From assembly GCA_965247735.1 (NCBI GenBank), contig CBDFHN010000002.1, forward strand, positions 1,798,001 to 1,862,000: a DNA stretch of 64,000 nt. Direction: 5' to 3'. This DNA is from JAOXRU01 sp965247735 (lineage in GTDB: Bacteria > Bacteroidota > Bacteroidia > Flavobacteriales > Flavobacteriaceae). Positions 35,343 through 44,382 of this stretch are shown here, in pieces (within the stretch, counting starts at the first letter, position 1; the number at the start of each line of letters is the position of its first letter). Below the pieces are notes generated by a model. It had not been told where the DNA came from, searched no databases, and was given only the letters and a program-made list of their open reading frames with translations. The position numbers and the translations under genes are program-made.

Positions 35343-37106
35343 CTATTGTTTTTCAAAAATTACTTTATCATAATAGTCTCCTCCATTATGGTGTTTTAAT
35401 TGAATTTTTGAAGTAGTCCATTCTAGTAATTTCCAATCGTTTCTAAGATCTGCGAATACTGAATATTCATTTTCGAAATTTAATATTACTTCCAATTCTT
35501 CGTAGCTATTTCTATATACCACCCAATGGCCACTTTCAATTTCGTTTTGACTAGCATCATATACTTTAACAATATCTAAATCTTGAAAAACAAAAGTATA
35601 GGTAGCAAACATTGCCGTTCCTGGATCTTGATTTTGTTCAAAATGTGTTACTGTCCAGATTCCATCTTTTAATCCTGTTCTGATGGCAACTACATCGTTG
35701 TCCGAAATATCATTATCGCAATTTCTTTCTAATTTAATATGTCCATCATTAGCTGCATAGAACTTTACTCTTTCGTTTTCAATATAATACAATGGTAAAT
35801 TAAAATTAAGTTCTGGGTAGTTGGCAAAGGCTTCTGTTTTTATAAAAATTCTTCCATTTTGCCCAATTTCTATTTTCCATGTTCCATATGCTATTTCATT
35901 TTCTCCTTTGTGCAAGGTCATTATATGATCTATTCCGAATTCAATTTCCCAACCAATTAATCGTTTTTGTTCCTGTTGGGCTGTTCTGATATCCTTTATC
36001 AACCATTTGCATTCTTTTAGCAAGCTTCTTACATTTTCAATAGCTACATGCAATTGACAATGACGTCTGATTACTAGTTTATGTACTCCATCTCTAGTTA
36101 ACCTAATTAAACCTTCTTTAATTTCGCTTACCGACCAAAATCCAGTAAGGGCAGGAATAGCTTCTACTGTAATTTTTACGCCAAGTATATCATTTACAAT
36201 TATAGTTTCCCAGGTTCCTTCTTTTACAACACCTTCTAGCCAATTAACTTTTACTGTACCATCTGGATTAAATTTTAAGGTTATTTTGCTATACTCAATT
36301 TCTTGAAACTGTCCATTATTTTCCCATCTTCCTAAATCGAAATGACATTCTTTTAAGAAGTGAGTTAAACGTTCTTTATCAAAGTCATCATCTCCAAAAT
36401 CGTTATCATCATCTTCATCACACAATTCTTTATAAGCTTCTATGGTAGCGGCTAACTCTTCATTAGAATTCACTACTATTTCTTCATTATCAAACGTTTT
36501 TAATAATATTGGGTAATTGATGCTTACCAAATCTGTTTTTTTCAGATTTTTGAAGAAACGTCGTAACTGTTTATCACTATTAACTGTAATATCAGTAGTT
36601 TTCACATTTTGAATATTGAACGTATCAAAAGTTATTGGATATACAAAATCTATACATTCTATATCGTCATCCTTTCCTCCTTCAACACATTCTTGAGCCA
36701 TTGCTAATAGTACAGCTTGGTTTTCTACAACAACCTCATCATAATCTTGAGTTACTATAGTTATCGGAAATGTAATTTCTAAAACATCAGTATCATCTTC
36801 TAATTCGTCAAAAACGGCTTCAATAGTTTCTAACCCTTCTATATTTTCAACAATAATGGTAATTCCATTAGCTTCAACTGTTACGGGAAAAACTACACTA
36901 AAACAGCTTGCTTTATCTATAATATTATCAAAAGAACCGTCGTTACTACAAGTCTTCGTTATTAGATTTGCTGTAAAAGAAGTAGCAGTAATTGTCTCTG
37001 AGTTGTTTTCATCAACAACATCTAGTTCTTCCGTCTGACAAGATTGAAAAACCATATTGGCAATAAAAAGACAACTTAGAACAAATAGTTTAACTATTTT
37101 TTTCAT
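35343..37106 (-). CDS. large lipoprotein built of two repeat types
   Basis: 587 aa. Lipidation is at Cys23 (MVFQSC). The N-terminal half has four related units, each with a strand ending in a PI/PV pair (VVFPVT, ITFPIT, FVYPIT, INYPIL) followed by a helix with paired acids. An Asp-rich linker (CDEDDDNDFGDDDFD) leads to three lipocalin-like units, each with a GTW/GHW strand (FHFDLGRW.., KWLIKDI.., GIWTVTHF..). No family name is certain. It is divergent from the ECF sigma-FecR-TonB receptor operon, and such a lipoprotein beside these genes suggests a surface partner of that receptor (inference). Confidence 0.8.
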   Translation of the reverse strand: MKKIVKLFVLSCLFIANMVFQSCQTEELDVVDENNSETITATSFTANLITKTCSNDGSFDNIIDKASCFSVVFPVTVEANGITIIVENIEGLETIEAVFDELEDDTDVLEITFPITIVTQDYDEVVVENQAVLLAMAQECVEGGKDDDIECIDFVYPITFDTFNIQNVKTTDITVNSDKQLRRFFKNLKKTDLVSINYPILLKTFDNEEIVVNSNEELAATIEAYKELCDEDDDNDFGDDDFDKERLTHFLKECHFDLGRWENNGQFQEIEYSKITLKFNPDGTVKVNWLEGVVKEGTWETIIVNDILGVKITVEAIPALTGFWSVSEIKEGLIRLTRDGVHKLVIRRHCQLHVAIENVRSLLKECKWLIKDIRTAQQEQKRLIGWEIEFGIDHIMTLHKGENEIAYGTWKIEIGQNGRIFIKTEAFANYPELNFNLPLYYIENERVKFYAANDGHIKLERNCDNDISDNDVVAIRTGLKDGIWTVTHFEQNQDPGTAMFATYTFVFQDLDIVKVYDASQNEIESGHWVVYRNSYEELEVILNFENEYSVFADLRNDWKLLEWTTSKIQLKHHNGGDYYDKVIFEKQ

Positions 37107-37164
37107 AATAATTTGAGTTTTGAGGTTATTGCTTCTGTCTATTAAAACAACTGATTTAAAAAAA

Positions 37165-37215
37165 ACCCTACCTTATTTTTTATTTTTTTTTAAAACATCC
37201 GTAATTTGTTACCCT
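37165..37215 (+). promoter_or_regulatory. GGGTA/TACCC boxes in the ECF sigma intergenic region
   Basis: ACCCTACC (37165-37172) and TACCCTAA (37210-37217) lie between the divergent lipoprotein and sigma genes. The inverse GGTAGGGT recurs at 37825-37832, 28 nt before fecR. The shared core in all three control regions suggests an ECF sigma recognition element, but it could also be chance in a short region. Confidence 0.4.
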
Positions 37216-37227
37216 AATCTTTTCTGT

Positions 37228-37740
37228 GTGCATCAAAAAAAAGACAACAATGTTTGTAAAGATGTTGTATATAATACTGTATATAACGCAAATGCTAAGA
37301 CAATATTTAATTTTATCTATTATAAATGTGGTGATAGCGCTAAGGCTAAAGATATTGTACAAGATACTTTTATAAAACTTTGGGAAAATTGTAGCAAGGT
37401 TCCTGTAGAAAATGCAAAAGCTTTTTTATATAATGTAGCCCGTAATACTTTTTTAAATGTTGTAAAGGCTGATAATGTAAGGCTTAAACACAAACCAAAT
37501 ACTAGTAATAGTACAAATGAAACACCTGAGTTTGTCTTAGAAGAAAAAGAATACAGTCTAAAACTAGAAAAAGCTATCGCCAACCTTACCGAAGCCAATA
37601 GAACTGCTTTTTTATTGAATAGAATTGACGGAAAAAAATATAGAGAAATTGCGGAAATGTTAGGGATTTCTGTTAAAGCTGTTGAAAAAAGAATACACAA
37701 GGCCTTGCAAAGTCTTAGAAAAGAAATTGATGGAATTTGA
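37228..37740 (+). CDS. ECF RNA polymerase sigma factor, FecI-like
   Basis: 170 aa from GTG 37228 (M/VHQKKDNNVC...), the length and N-terminus usual for this group; the earlier ATG at 37120 would add 36 codons of unconserved A/T-rich sequence in the divergent promoter. Sigma region 2 is seen in IFNFIYYKCGDSAKAKDIVQDTFIKLW and region 4 in LTEANRTAFLLNRIDGKKYREIAEMLGISVKAVEKRIHKAL (quoted in part). It likely drives fecR and the TonB receptor and is held by FecR until the receptor senses its ligand. Confidence 0.92.
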   Translation: MHQKKDNNVCKDVVYNTVYNANAKTIFNFIYYKCGDSAKAKDIVQDTFIKLWENCSKVPVENAKAFLYNVARNTFLNVVKADNVRLKHKPNTSNSTNETPEFVLEEKEYSLKLEKAIANLTEANRTAFLLNRIDGKKYREIAEMLGISVKAVEKRIHKALQSLRKEIDGI

Positions 37741-37824
37741 ACCAATAAAAAGACTGTTAAAAACCAGTAATTAAATATTTAACACAATTTTAACAGATTA
37801 AAAACAATAAACAATCAATCCAAA

Positions 37825-37832
37825 GGTAGGGT
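37825..37832 (+). promoter_or_regulatory. GGTAGGGT box before fecR
   Basis: This 8-mer is the exact inverse of ACCCTACC at 37165-37172. It lies 27 nt before the fecR ATG in the 119-nt gap after the sigma gene. Candidate ECF sigma promoter element. Confidence 0.35.
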
Positions 37833-37859
37833 AAACAACTACTTAATTGTTATAAAGAT

Positions 37860-38786
37860 ATGAAGGATCAATATACAGAAGAAGATTTAATACATAAATG
37901 GCTCAACGGAGAACTTTCCGAAGAGGAGACTGTATTGATAAAAAAGATTCCTAATTACGCATCCTACAACCGTATTATAAAAAAAACGGCTAGCTTACAA
38001 ACACCAGTATTTGATGCACAACAAGAACTAGAAAGAGCTAAAGCTGCACGTTCTTTGTCAAAAGAAGAAACCAAAATAAAACCATTATTCCCTATAAAAA
38101 ACCTGCTGAAAATTGCTGCAGTAATAGCACTTTTAATTGTTTCTTATTTTTCATTTAGAACAACAGATACTACCATAAGTACTTCTTTTGCTGAATCTAA
38201 AAATGTTCGTTTACCTGATGACTCTGAGGTTATACTAAATGCCAAGTCAATATTAAATTTCGATCCTAAAAAATGGGACAATAAAAGGATTGTAAATCTA
38301 GAAGGAGAAGCATACTTTAAAGTAGCCAAAGGCAAAAAATTTGATGTTGTAAGTGCTACAGGTACTGTTTCTGTATTGGGTACTCAGTTTAATATTATTG
38401 ATAGGAACAACTTTTTTGAAGTTACCTGTTATGAAGGACTAGTAAGTGTTACTTTTCAAGGAAACCTTATAAAATTAAGCCCAGGAAAAACATTTCTGAT
38501 ATTGGATGGGAAACAGATCACAAAAACTACCAATTCTCTTGAGCCGTCATGGTTAAACCAAGAAAGCAATTTTAAAAGTATTCCCTTAAAATTTGTACTC
38601 GAAGAGGTAAAACGTCAGCATAATATTAGCATTACTGCTAATAAAATAGACATATCTACTTTGTTTACTGGAACCTTTAACAACAACAATCTAAAACTTG
38701 CGTTAGAAAGTATATGCACCCCGTTGCACCTCAGCTACGAAATTAAAAAGGGTAACGAAGTACTTCTATATGCTAAGGAAAAATAG
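37860..38786 (+). CDS. FecR-family anti-sigma factor
   Basis: 308 aa. A short cytoplasmic N-terminal region (1-80; EEDLIHKWLNGELSEEE) binds the sigma factor. One transmembrane helix follows at about 83-100 (LKIAAVIALLIVSYF). The periplasmic FecR domain comes next (NVRLPDDSEVILNAKSILNF, GEAYFKVAKGKKFDV, VSVLGTQFNI), then a DUF4974-like C-terminal domain (SIPLKFVLEEVKRQHNISI, TGTFNNNNLKLALESI). It lies 119 nt after the sigma gene and overlaps the receptor gene by 17 nt. Confidence 0.94.
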   Translation: MKDQYTEEDLIHKWLNGELSEEETVLIKKIPNYASYNRIIKKTASLQTPVFDAQQELERAKAARSLSKEETKIKPLFPIKNLLKIAAVIALLIVSYFSFRTTDTTISTSFAESKNVRLPDDSEVILNAKSILNFDPKKWDNKRIVNLEGEAYFKVAKGKKFDVVSATGTVSVLGTQFNIIDRNNFFEVTCYEGLVSVTFQGNLIKLSPGKTFLILDGKQITKTTNSLEPSWLNQESNFKSIPLKFVLEEVKRQHNISITANKIDISTLFTGTFNNNNLKLALESICTPLHLSYEIKKGNEVLLYAKEK

Positions 38787-41361
38787 GTTTAGCTTTTTTG
38801 CATTGTTTTTGGTAATATTTACATTGCTAAATGCTACTATTGGCTATTCTCAAAATAAAAAAAGCAATCAGCTTATTTCATTAATCAGTCTTTGGGAAAA
38901 ACAATTTGATGTTAAATTCTCTTATGCGGATGAAGATCTTAAGCAACTAGATATCCAATTTCCTAGACCAAACATGTCGTTGCAAGAACTATTGGTTTAT
39001 ATTACTGAAAACACTCCAATTCAAGTAAAAAAACTTAGCGAACGTTATTATACGCTTACCAAAAAGCAACATGTTTCTTTTTGTGGTATTCTTAAAGACA
39101 AAATCACTAACAACCCTATATTTTCTGCAACCATAAGCATTCCAAATTCAAGTATAGGCGCTATTTCGAATAGAGAAGGAAAATTTAACCTTAGCGAGGT
39201 AAATATAAACGCGCAGTTAGAAGTAAAACACCTTGGTTATAAAACGGTTGTTCTTAATATTTCAGATTTATTACAATCGTACTGCAATTCTATTTACTTA
39301 GAAGAAGAGCATCAAATGCTAGGCGAAGTTGTGGTTTCGCATTTTTTCACAAAAGGAATTGATAAGAACTCAGAAAATAACATTGTTTTAAATACGGATA
39401 AATTTGGAATACTTCCTGGACTTTCTGAGCCCGATATTCTACAAGCCATACAGGCATTACCTGGTATAAAAAGTGTTGACGAAACTGTTTCTGATATAAA
39501 TATTAGAGGAGGAACTAACGACCAAAATTTAATTTTATGGGATGGTATTAAAATGTATCAATCTGGACATTTTTTTGGACTTATTTCTGCTTTCAATCCC
39601 TATTTAATAGGCAAAACTACTGTTATCAAAAACGGAACTTCAGCACAATATGGAGATGGTATTAGCGGAACAGTACTTATCGAAACCAAAGACAATATTA
39701 AAACCAATTTTATTGGCGGAGCAGGGTTTAATCTGATTGAAGCCGATTTATATGGTCAGATACCTATCAGTAAAAAAATGGCCTTTCAGTTCTCAGGAAG
39801 AAGAGCAATTACCGATTTTATAAATACACCTACTTATAGACAGTTCTTTGACAAAGTTTTTCAAGATACCAAAATCACAAATATTACCAGAAGCAAAACT
39901 TCAAGGAATATTACAAACGATGAAAAATTCTACTTTTACGACATCACAGGAAAACTACTTTATGATATTAATGACAATCATAACCTGCGCATTAGTTTTA
40001 TAAACACCTATAATAATTTGGACTATGCACAAACACTAAGGCAAGAAACAAGTAGCGAAACCTCAACTAGCCAATTAGATCAGCAAAACACATCTGTAGG
40101 CATACACATTAATAGTAAGTGGAATACTCGATTTTCTACCAAGTTAAACGCCTATTACACCAATTATAATTTGGATGCATTAAATCTTACTCCTGGTTCA
40201 GATAGAGAACTATCTCAAAGTAATCAGGTGATAGAAACTGCTGTTAAAATAATGGCAAAATACAGCATTACTGATTTCCTATCCTATACTGGTGGCTATC
40301 AACTTACAGAAGTGGGTGTAAGTAACTATACCAATATTAACAGACCTCCTTATAAAAGTAATATTAAAGACGTTATTAGAACTCATTCCCTTTTTTCTGA
40401 ATTGCATTTTACTGGGCTCTCCAACAGGTTTCAAGGTACGATTGGTGCGAGACTGAACTTATACAATAATTTGGATACTTTTTCAGAAGGAGCAACATTT
40501 AAAGAAAATAGTATTGAACCAAGGTTAAACATTAACTATAGTCTTTACAATAGTTTAGTGTTTAATATAAAAGGGGAGTTTAAAAGTCAGGTTACCAATC
40601 AGGTAATTGATTTAGAACAAAATTTTCTTGGCATAGAAAAACGCAGATGGACACTTTCTGATGATCAAGAATTACCAATTACAAAAAGTAAACAGCTAGC
40701 TGCAGGCATGCATTTTAACCAAAATGGCTGGTTTATTAACCTAGATGCCTTTTACAAAACCGTTGAAGGGATCTCCATAGACAGTCAAGGTTTTCAAAAC
40801 GAAAACCAATTTACCACCTCGCATACCGGAAGTTACAATGTTAATGGGGTTGAATTCTTAATCAATAAAAGAGCTGCCAATTATAGTGCATGGATCAGCT
40901 ATACTTATAATGATAATGAATACACCTTTAGTACCATAAATCCAAGTGTTTTTTCAAACAATCTAGATGTAAAACATCATATTACACTTGCTGGAACTTA
41001 TAGTTATAAAAGGATAAAATTAGGTTTGGGACTTAACTGGAGAACTGGAAAACCATATACTACTCCTGATACAAGCAATCCAATAAATACAACTGTTGTA
41101 CCTAATGTTATTAATTATCAAAGTCCAAACAGTAGTATTCTTCCTGAATATCTTAGAGCAGATGCTTCTGCTAGATATGATTTTATACTTTCTCAAAACA
41201 CAAATGCAACGATAGGTATTTCTGTTCTAAATTTATTTGATACAAAAAATACCTTAAATGCCTATTACCGACTGAATACTAATGGTCAGGATGAAATAGA
41301 ACATATAGAACGGCTTTCTTTGGGTATTACCCCCAATTTAAGTTTTAGAGTTACTTTTTAA
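38770..41361 (+). CDS. TonB-dependent outer-membrane receptor with STN domain
   Basis: 863 aa. A signal peptide (to about 27, ATIGYSQ) is followed by an STN domain (about 30-95; SLWEKQFDVKFSYADEDLK), a CarboxypepD_reg-like domain (about 105-180), the plug (about 215-320; LPGIKSVDETVSDINIRGG) and a 22-strand-type barrel ending in an aromatic residue (LSFRVTF). The STN domain points to transmembrane signalling to FecR. The substrate is unknown; no SusD-like or siderophore gene is adjacent. The start lies within the end of fecR. Confidence 0.93.
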   Translation: MLRKNRFSFFALFLVIFTLLNATIGYSQNKKSNQLISLISLWEKQFDVKFSYADEDLKQLDIQFPRPNMSLQELLVYITENTPIQVKKLSERYYTLTKKQHVSFCGILKDKITNNPIFSATISIPNSSIGAISNREGKFNLSEVNINAQLEVKHLGYKTVVLNISDLLQSYCNSIYLEEEHQMLGEVVVSHFFTKGIDKNSENNIVLNTDKFGILPGLSEPDILQAIQALPGIKSVDETVSDINIRGGTNDQNLILWDGIKMYQSGHFFGLISAFNPYLIGKTTVIKNGTSAQYGDGISGTVLIETKDNIKTNFIGGAGFNLIEADLYGQIPISKKMAFQFSGRRAITDFINTPTYRQFFDKVFQDTKITNITRSKTSRNITNDEKFYFYDITGKLLYDINDNHNLRISFINTYNNLDYAQTLRQETSSETSTSQLDQQNTSVGIHINSKWNTRFSTKLNAYYTNYNLDALNLTPGSDRELSQSNQVIETAVKIMAKYSITDFLSYTGGYQLTEVGVSNYTNINRPPYKSNIKDVIRTHSLFSELHFTGLSNRFQGTIGARLNLYNNLDTFSEGATFKENSIEPRLNINYSLYNSLVFNIKGEFKSQVTNQVIDLEQNFLGIEKRRWTLSDDQELPITKSKQLAAGMHFNQNGWFINLDAFYKTVEGISIDSQGFQNENQFTTSHTGSYNVNGVEFLINKRAANYSAWISYTYNDNEYTFSTINPSVFSNNLDVKHHITLAGTYSYKRIKLGLGLNWRTGKPYTTPDTSNPINTTVVPNVINYQSPNSSILPEYLRADASARYDFILSQNTNATIGISVLNLFDTKNTLNAYYRLNTNGQDEIEHIERLSLGITPNLSFRVTF

Positions 41362-41379
41362 AAAAGATTATTAAGTCTA

Positions 41380-41425
41380 AAAGAACAAAGTATTAAGAAC
41401 AATATCCTAATACTTTGCCAGTTTC
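41380..41425. terminator. bidirectional terminator between receptor gene and argS
   Basis: CAAAGTATTA (41386-41395) and TAATACTTTG (41408-41417) are perfect 10-nt arms between two convergent genes. T-rich sequence follows the stem on both strands, though neither run is pure. Confidence 0.7.
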
Positions 41426-41438
41426 TTTGCTTATAATC

Positions 41439-43352
41439 CTACATTCTAGAAGGCACATTAATCCCTAACAATAGAAAAGCATCTTTTATTACTGCACTAA
41501 CTTTATATGCCAATTGTATTCTAAAATTCTTTTCATCTTCATTATCAGCACCTAATATAGATACATTTTGATAAAATGAATTGAAAACCTTAACCAAATC
41601 ATAGGTATAATTAGCCACTAATGCTGGACTATAATTTGCTGCTGCATTGCCTATTACTTCAGGAAACAATTGCAACTGTTTTACAACTTCTCTTTCTTTA
41701 TCATGCAATGTTATTGTAGCTATAGTTGAAGTATTGGCAGCATCAAAATTAGCTTTTCTTAAGATAGATTGTATTCTGGCATAAGTATACTGAATAAAAG
41801 GCCCTGTATTTCCCGTAAAATCAATAGATTCTTTTGGGTCGAAGAGAATGCGTTTTTTAGGATCAACTTTTAGTATGAAATATTTTAATGCCCCCAAACC
41901 TATTGTATTGTACAATACTTTCTTGTCACTATCTGAATACCCATCGAGCTTCCCTAATTCTTCTGAAATAGTTTCTGCTGTGCTTGCCATATCAGTTATT
42001 AAATCATCTGCATCTACAACAGTGCCTTCTCTACTTTTCATTTTTCCGCTTGGCAAATCTACCATTCCATAACTTAAATGATACAACTGTGCTGCCCAGT
42101 CAAAACCTAGCTTCTTTAGTATTAAAAATAATACTTTAAAATGATAATCTTGCTCATTCCCAACCGTATATACCATTCCTTTTACATTGGTATAATCTTT
42201 AGCACGTTGTATTGCAGTACCAATATCTTGTGTCATATACACCGCTGTACCATCGGAACGTAGTACAATTTTCTCATCTAATCCTTCATCTGTAAGATCG
42301 CACCATACGGATCCATCTTCTTTTTTGAAAAACGCTCCACTTTCTAATCCGGATGCAATAAAATCTTTTCCTAATAAATATGTTTTACTTTCATAATATA
42401 AGGTATCAAAATCTACTCCTAAACTTTTATACGTTACATCAAATCCACTATAAACCCATTGGTTCATTGTTTTCCATAAGCCAACTACAGCTTCATCACC
42501 AGCTTCCCATTTAATCAGCATAGTTTTAGCTTCAATACCAATAATACTAATTTTCGAAAAATACTCATCTTTGAATGACTTTCTATATTCAGCATGACTT
42601 TCAGAAGTCAAATCTTCATTATTCAGAAATTTTTCTTGATATTTTTTCTTCAATAACTTTTGAGTCTCTTCTTTATTATGAAATTCTTCCCATTTCAAAT
42701 TGCTTTCTTCACTCTTTAACCATTCCGAATATTCTTTTTGAAACTCTTGCTCAAACCTCACATAATAATTTCCAACCAGCTTATCCCCTTTTAATCCTGT
42801 TGAAGCAGGAGTCTCATTATTTCCAAATTTCTGCCATGCTAACATCGATTTGCAAATATGAATTCCACGATCATTTATAATCTGGGTTTTATATACTGTT
42901 CTTCCAGATGCTTTTAAGATCTCAGCAACTGCGTATCCTAATAAATTGTTACGGATATGACCTAAATGCAAAGGCTTATTTGTATTTGGTGAAGAATATT
43001 CTACCATTACTGCTGGTTTAGAATCTGCTGGTGCATATCCATATTGCGCAGTATCTTTTATTTCATTGAAAAAATTGATATAAAAGGTATCACTAATTAC
43101 AATATTTAAAAAACCTTTTACAACATTAAATGCAGTAACTTCTTCTACATTTGAAACTAAAAACTCTCCAATTTGAGTTCCTATTTGCATTGGATTACCT
43201 TTTACAACCCTTAACATAGGGAAAACAACAACAGTAATATCTCCTTCAAACTCTTTTCTAGTAGCCTGAAACTCTACTGAAGGTAATTCTGCTTCAAATA
43301 GTGATGCTACTGCTTCTTTTACTTTTGCTGTAAGTATGCTTTGTAAATCCAT
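41439..43352 (-). CDS. argS: arginyl-tRNA synthetase
   Basis: Class I synthetase charging tRNA-Arg in the cytoplasm. The N-terminal additional domain (1-90) leads to the catalytic core with the HIGH motif PLHLGHIRNN near residue 127 (after SSPNTNKP) and the KMSKS-like KMKSREGTV near 439. The C-terminal anticodon-binding domain ends in LLGINVPSRM, typical for the family. At 637 aa it is longer than many ArgS (about 560-590) because of a charged insertion around residues 195-260, a length I would expect for Flavobacteriaceae. Confidence 0.97.
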   Translation of the reverse strand: MDLQSILTAKVKEAVASLFEAELPSVEFQATRKEFEGDITVVVFPMLRVVKGNPMQIGTQIGEFLVSNVEEVTAFNVVKGFLNIVISDTFYINFFNEIKDTAQYGYAPADSKPAVMVEYSSPNTNKPLHLGHIRNNLLGYAVAEILKASGRTVYKTQIINDRGIHICKSMLAWQKFGNNETPASTGLKGDKLVGNYYVRFEQEFQKEYSEWLKSEESNLKWEEFHNKEETQKLLKKKYQEKFLNNEDLTSESHAEYRKSFKDEYFSKISIIGIEAKTMLIKWEAGDEAVVGLWKTMNQWVYSGFDVTYKSLGVDFDTLYYESKTYLLGKDFIASGLESGAFFKKEDGSVWCDLTDEGLDEKIVLRSDGTAVYMTQDIGTAIQRAKDYTNVKGMVYTVGNEQDYHFKVLFLILKKLGFDWAAQLYHLSYGMVDLPSGKMKSREGTVVDADDLITDMASTAETISEELGKLDGYSDSDKKVLYNTIGLGALKYFILKVDPKKRILFDPKESIDFTGNTGPFIQYTYARIQSILRKANFDAANTSTIATITLHDKEREVVKQLQLFPEVIGNAAANYSPALVANYTYDLVKVFNSFYQNVSILGADNEDEKNFRIQLAYKVSAVIKDAFLLLGINVPSRM

Positions 43353-43523
43353 TAGTTACGCTCTTATTTTTTTAACGTGGCAAATATAACTAAATACTAA
43401 GGAGTAATAAATAGAAAGTAAAAAGAAAAAAGTTATCTTAATCTAAAGATGTTCATTTTTGTTTTGTGAAGTTGATTGGCGAATAAGAACTTCTAATTTA
43501 TACACAAGGTTATATTGATAAAT

Positions 43524-43564
43524 TAAAAAGCAAACTTTGGAATATAGTAAAGCTTGCTTTTATT
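43524..43564 (-). terminator. intrinsic terminator of the 197-aa secreted protein gene
   Basis: AAAGCAAACTTT (43527-43538) and AAAGCTTGCTTT (43549-43560) pair with one mismatch. A T-rich run follows on the minus strand. It lies 24 nt past the stop at 43588. Confidence 0.8.
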
Positions 43565-43587
43565 AATTCATCACTGGTGTTTTTTAA

Positions 43588-44181
43588 CTATTTTAATATT
43601 TTTTTTGAAATGTATTTTGAAAAATTCTTGGCTAATTTAGCATAACATTCCGAAATACGGTATCCAGAATTAAAATCATAGCCCATTGCCCCTCTACCTC
43701 TAACTTTTTTATAAGTAAGCGACAGAATAATATCATCTGGCATTGCGGTCCTATATATAGAAATTACTGCATTTATCTGAGCATCGTGTCTAACAATACC
43801 AACATTGTACCCAGGATAGACCCAAGTTGTATGCACCTTAACAGTATATTCAGAATTATTTTCTCCTATGGTTAACTCTCCATTAAATCTCTTATTAAAA
43901 GAACCAATAAATTTAGGTTCGAAACGGTTTTCTCTATCTTCAAACCAAGATTTTTTAAAAGCTTCTCCTAAACCAACTTCCTTAGCTTCTCTTTTAGCTA
44001 TTTTATCTTCTAAAAACGCTTCTTCTGATTCATATTTTCCAACATCAATACCGCTATAATCAAAAACCAAATTGTAAACCTTAATATCAGATAGTTCATT
44101 AGGATTTCCCGCTACTTTTTGCCCCCATAAAGAAATAGTCAGCAAACAAAATAGGCCTAGTAAAATTGTTAATCTTTTCAT
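43588..44181 (-). CDS. secreted protein of unknown function, 197 aa
   Basis: A signal peptide (MKRLTILLGLFCLLTISLWGQ) is followed by a mixed alpha/beta domain with no Cys except one near the C-terminus. A TVKVHTTWVYPGYNVGIVRHDA stretch and ISIYRTAMPDDIILSLTYKKVRG suggest a periplasmic beta sheet. I do not recognise the family. It stands alone between argS and the cysteine operon with its own terminator. Confidence 0.7.
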   Translation of the reverse strand: MKRLTILLGLFCLLTISLWGQKVAGNPNELSDIKVYNLVFDYSGIDVGKYESEEAFLEDKIAKREAKEVGLGEAFKKSWFEDRENRFEPKFIGSFNKRFNGELTIGENNSEYTVKVHTTWVYPGYNVGIVRHDAQINAVISIYRTAMPDDIILSLTYKKVRGRGAMGYDFNSGYRISECYAKLAKNFSKYISKKILK

Positions 44182-44317
44182 ATCATAAATTTTAATCGAA
44201 ACTAATCAAAAAATAATTAGCATTAATGCCTTTTTTTAAAATTCGTCTACTGTTTCTTAGGTAATTATTAATTTGCTCCTAAAATGTTTTGACAGCAATA
44301 AAATCAAATTTCAGTAA

Positions 44318-44348
44318 CAAAAAAAGATTGCTCATTACAAGCAACCTC
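44318..44348 (-). terminator. intrinsic terminator of the cys operon
   Basis: GATTGCT (44326-44332) pairs with AGCAACC (44340-44346) through one G-U. On the minus strand seven T follow. It lies 37 nt past the cysN stop. Confidence 0.82.
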
Positions 44349-44382
44349 TTTTAGCTAAAAAACTATATATAAAATTCTTTTT

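Noticed and set aside
37120..37227. ATG at 37120 as start of the ECF sigma factor
   Set aside because: The 36 extra codons are A/T-rich, unlike sigma N-termini, and cover the divergent promoter region; GTG 37228 gives the usual length.
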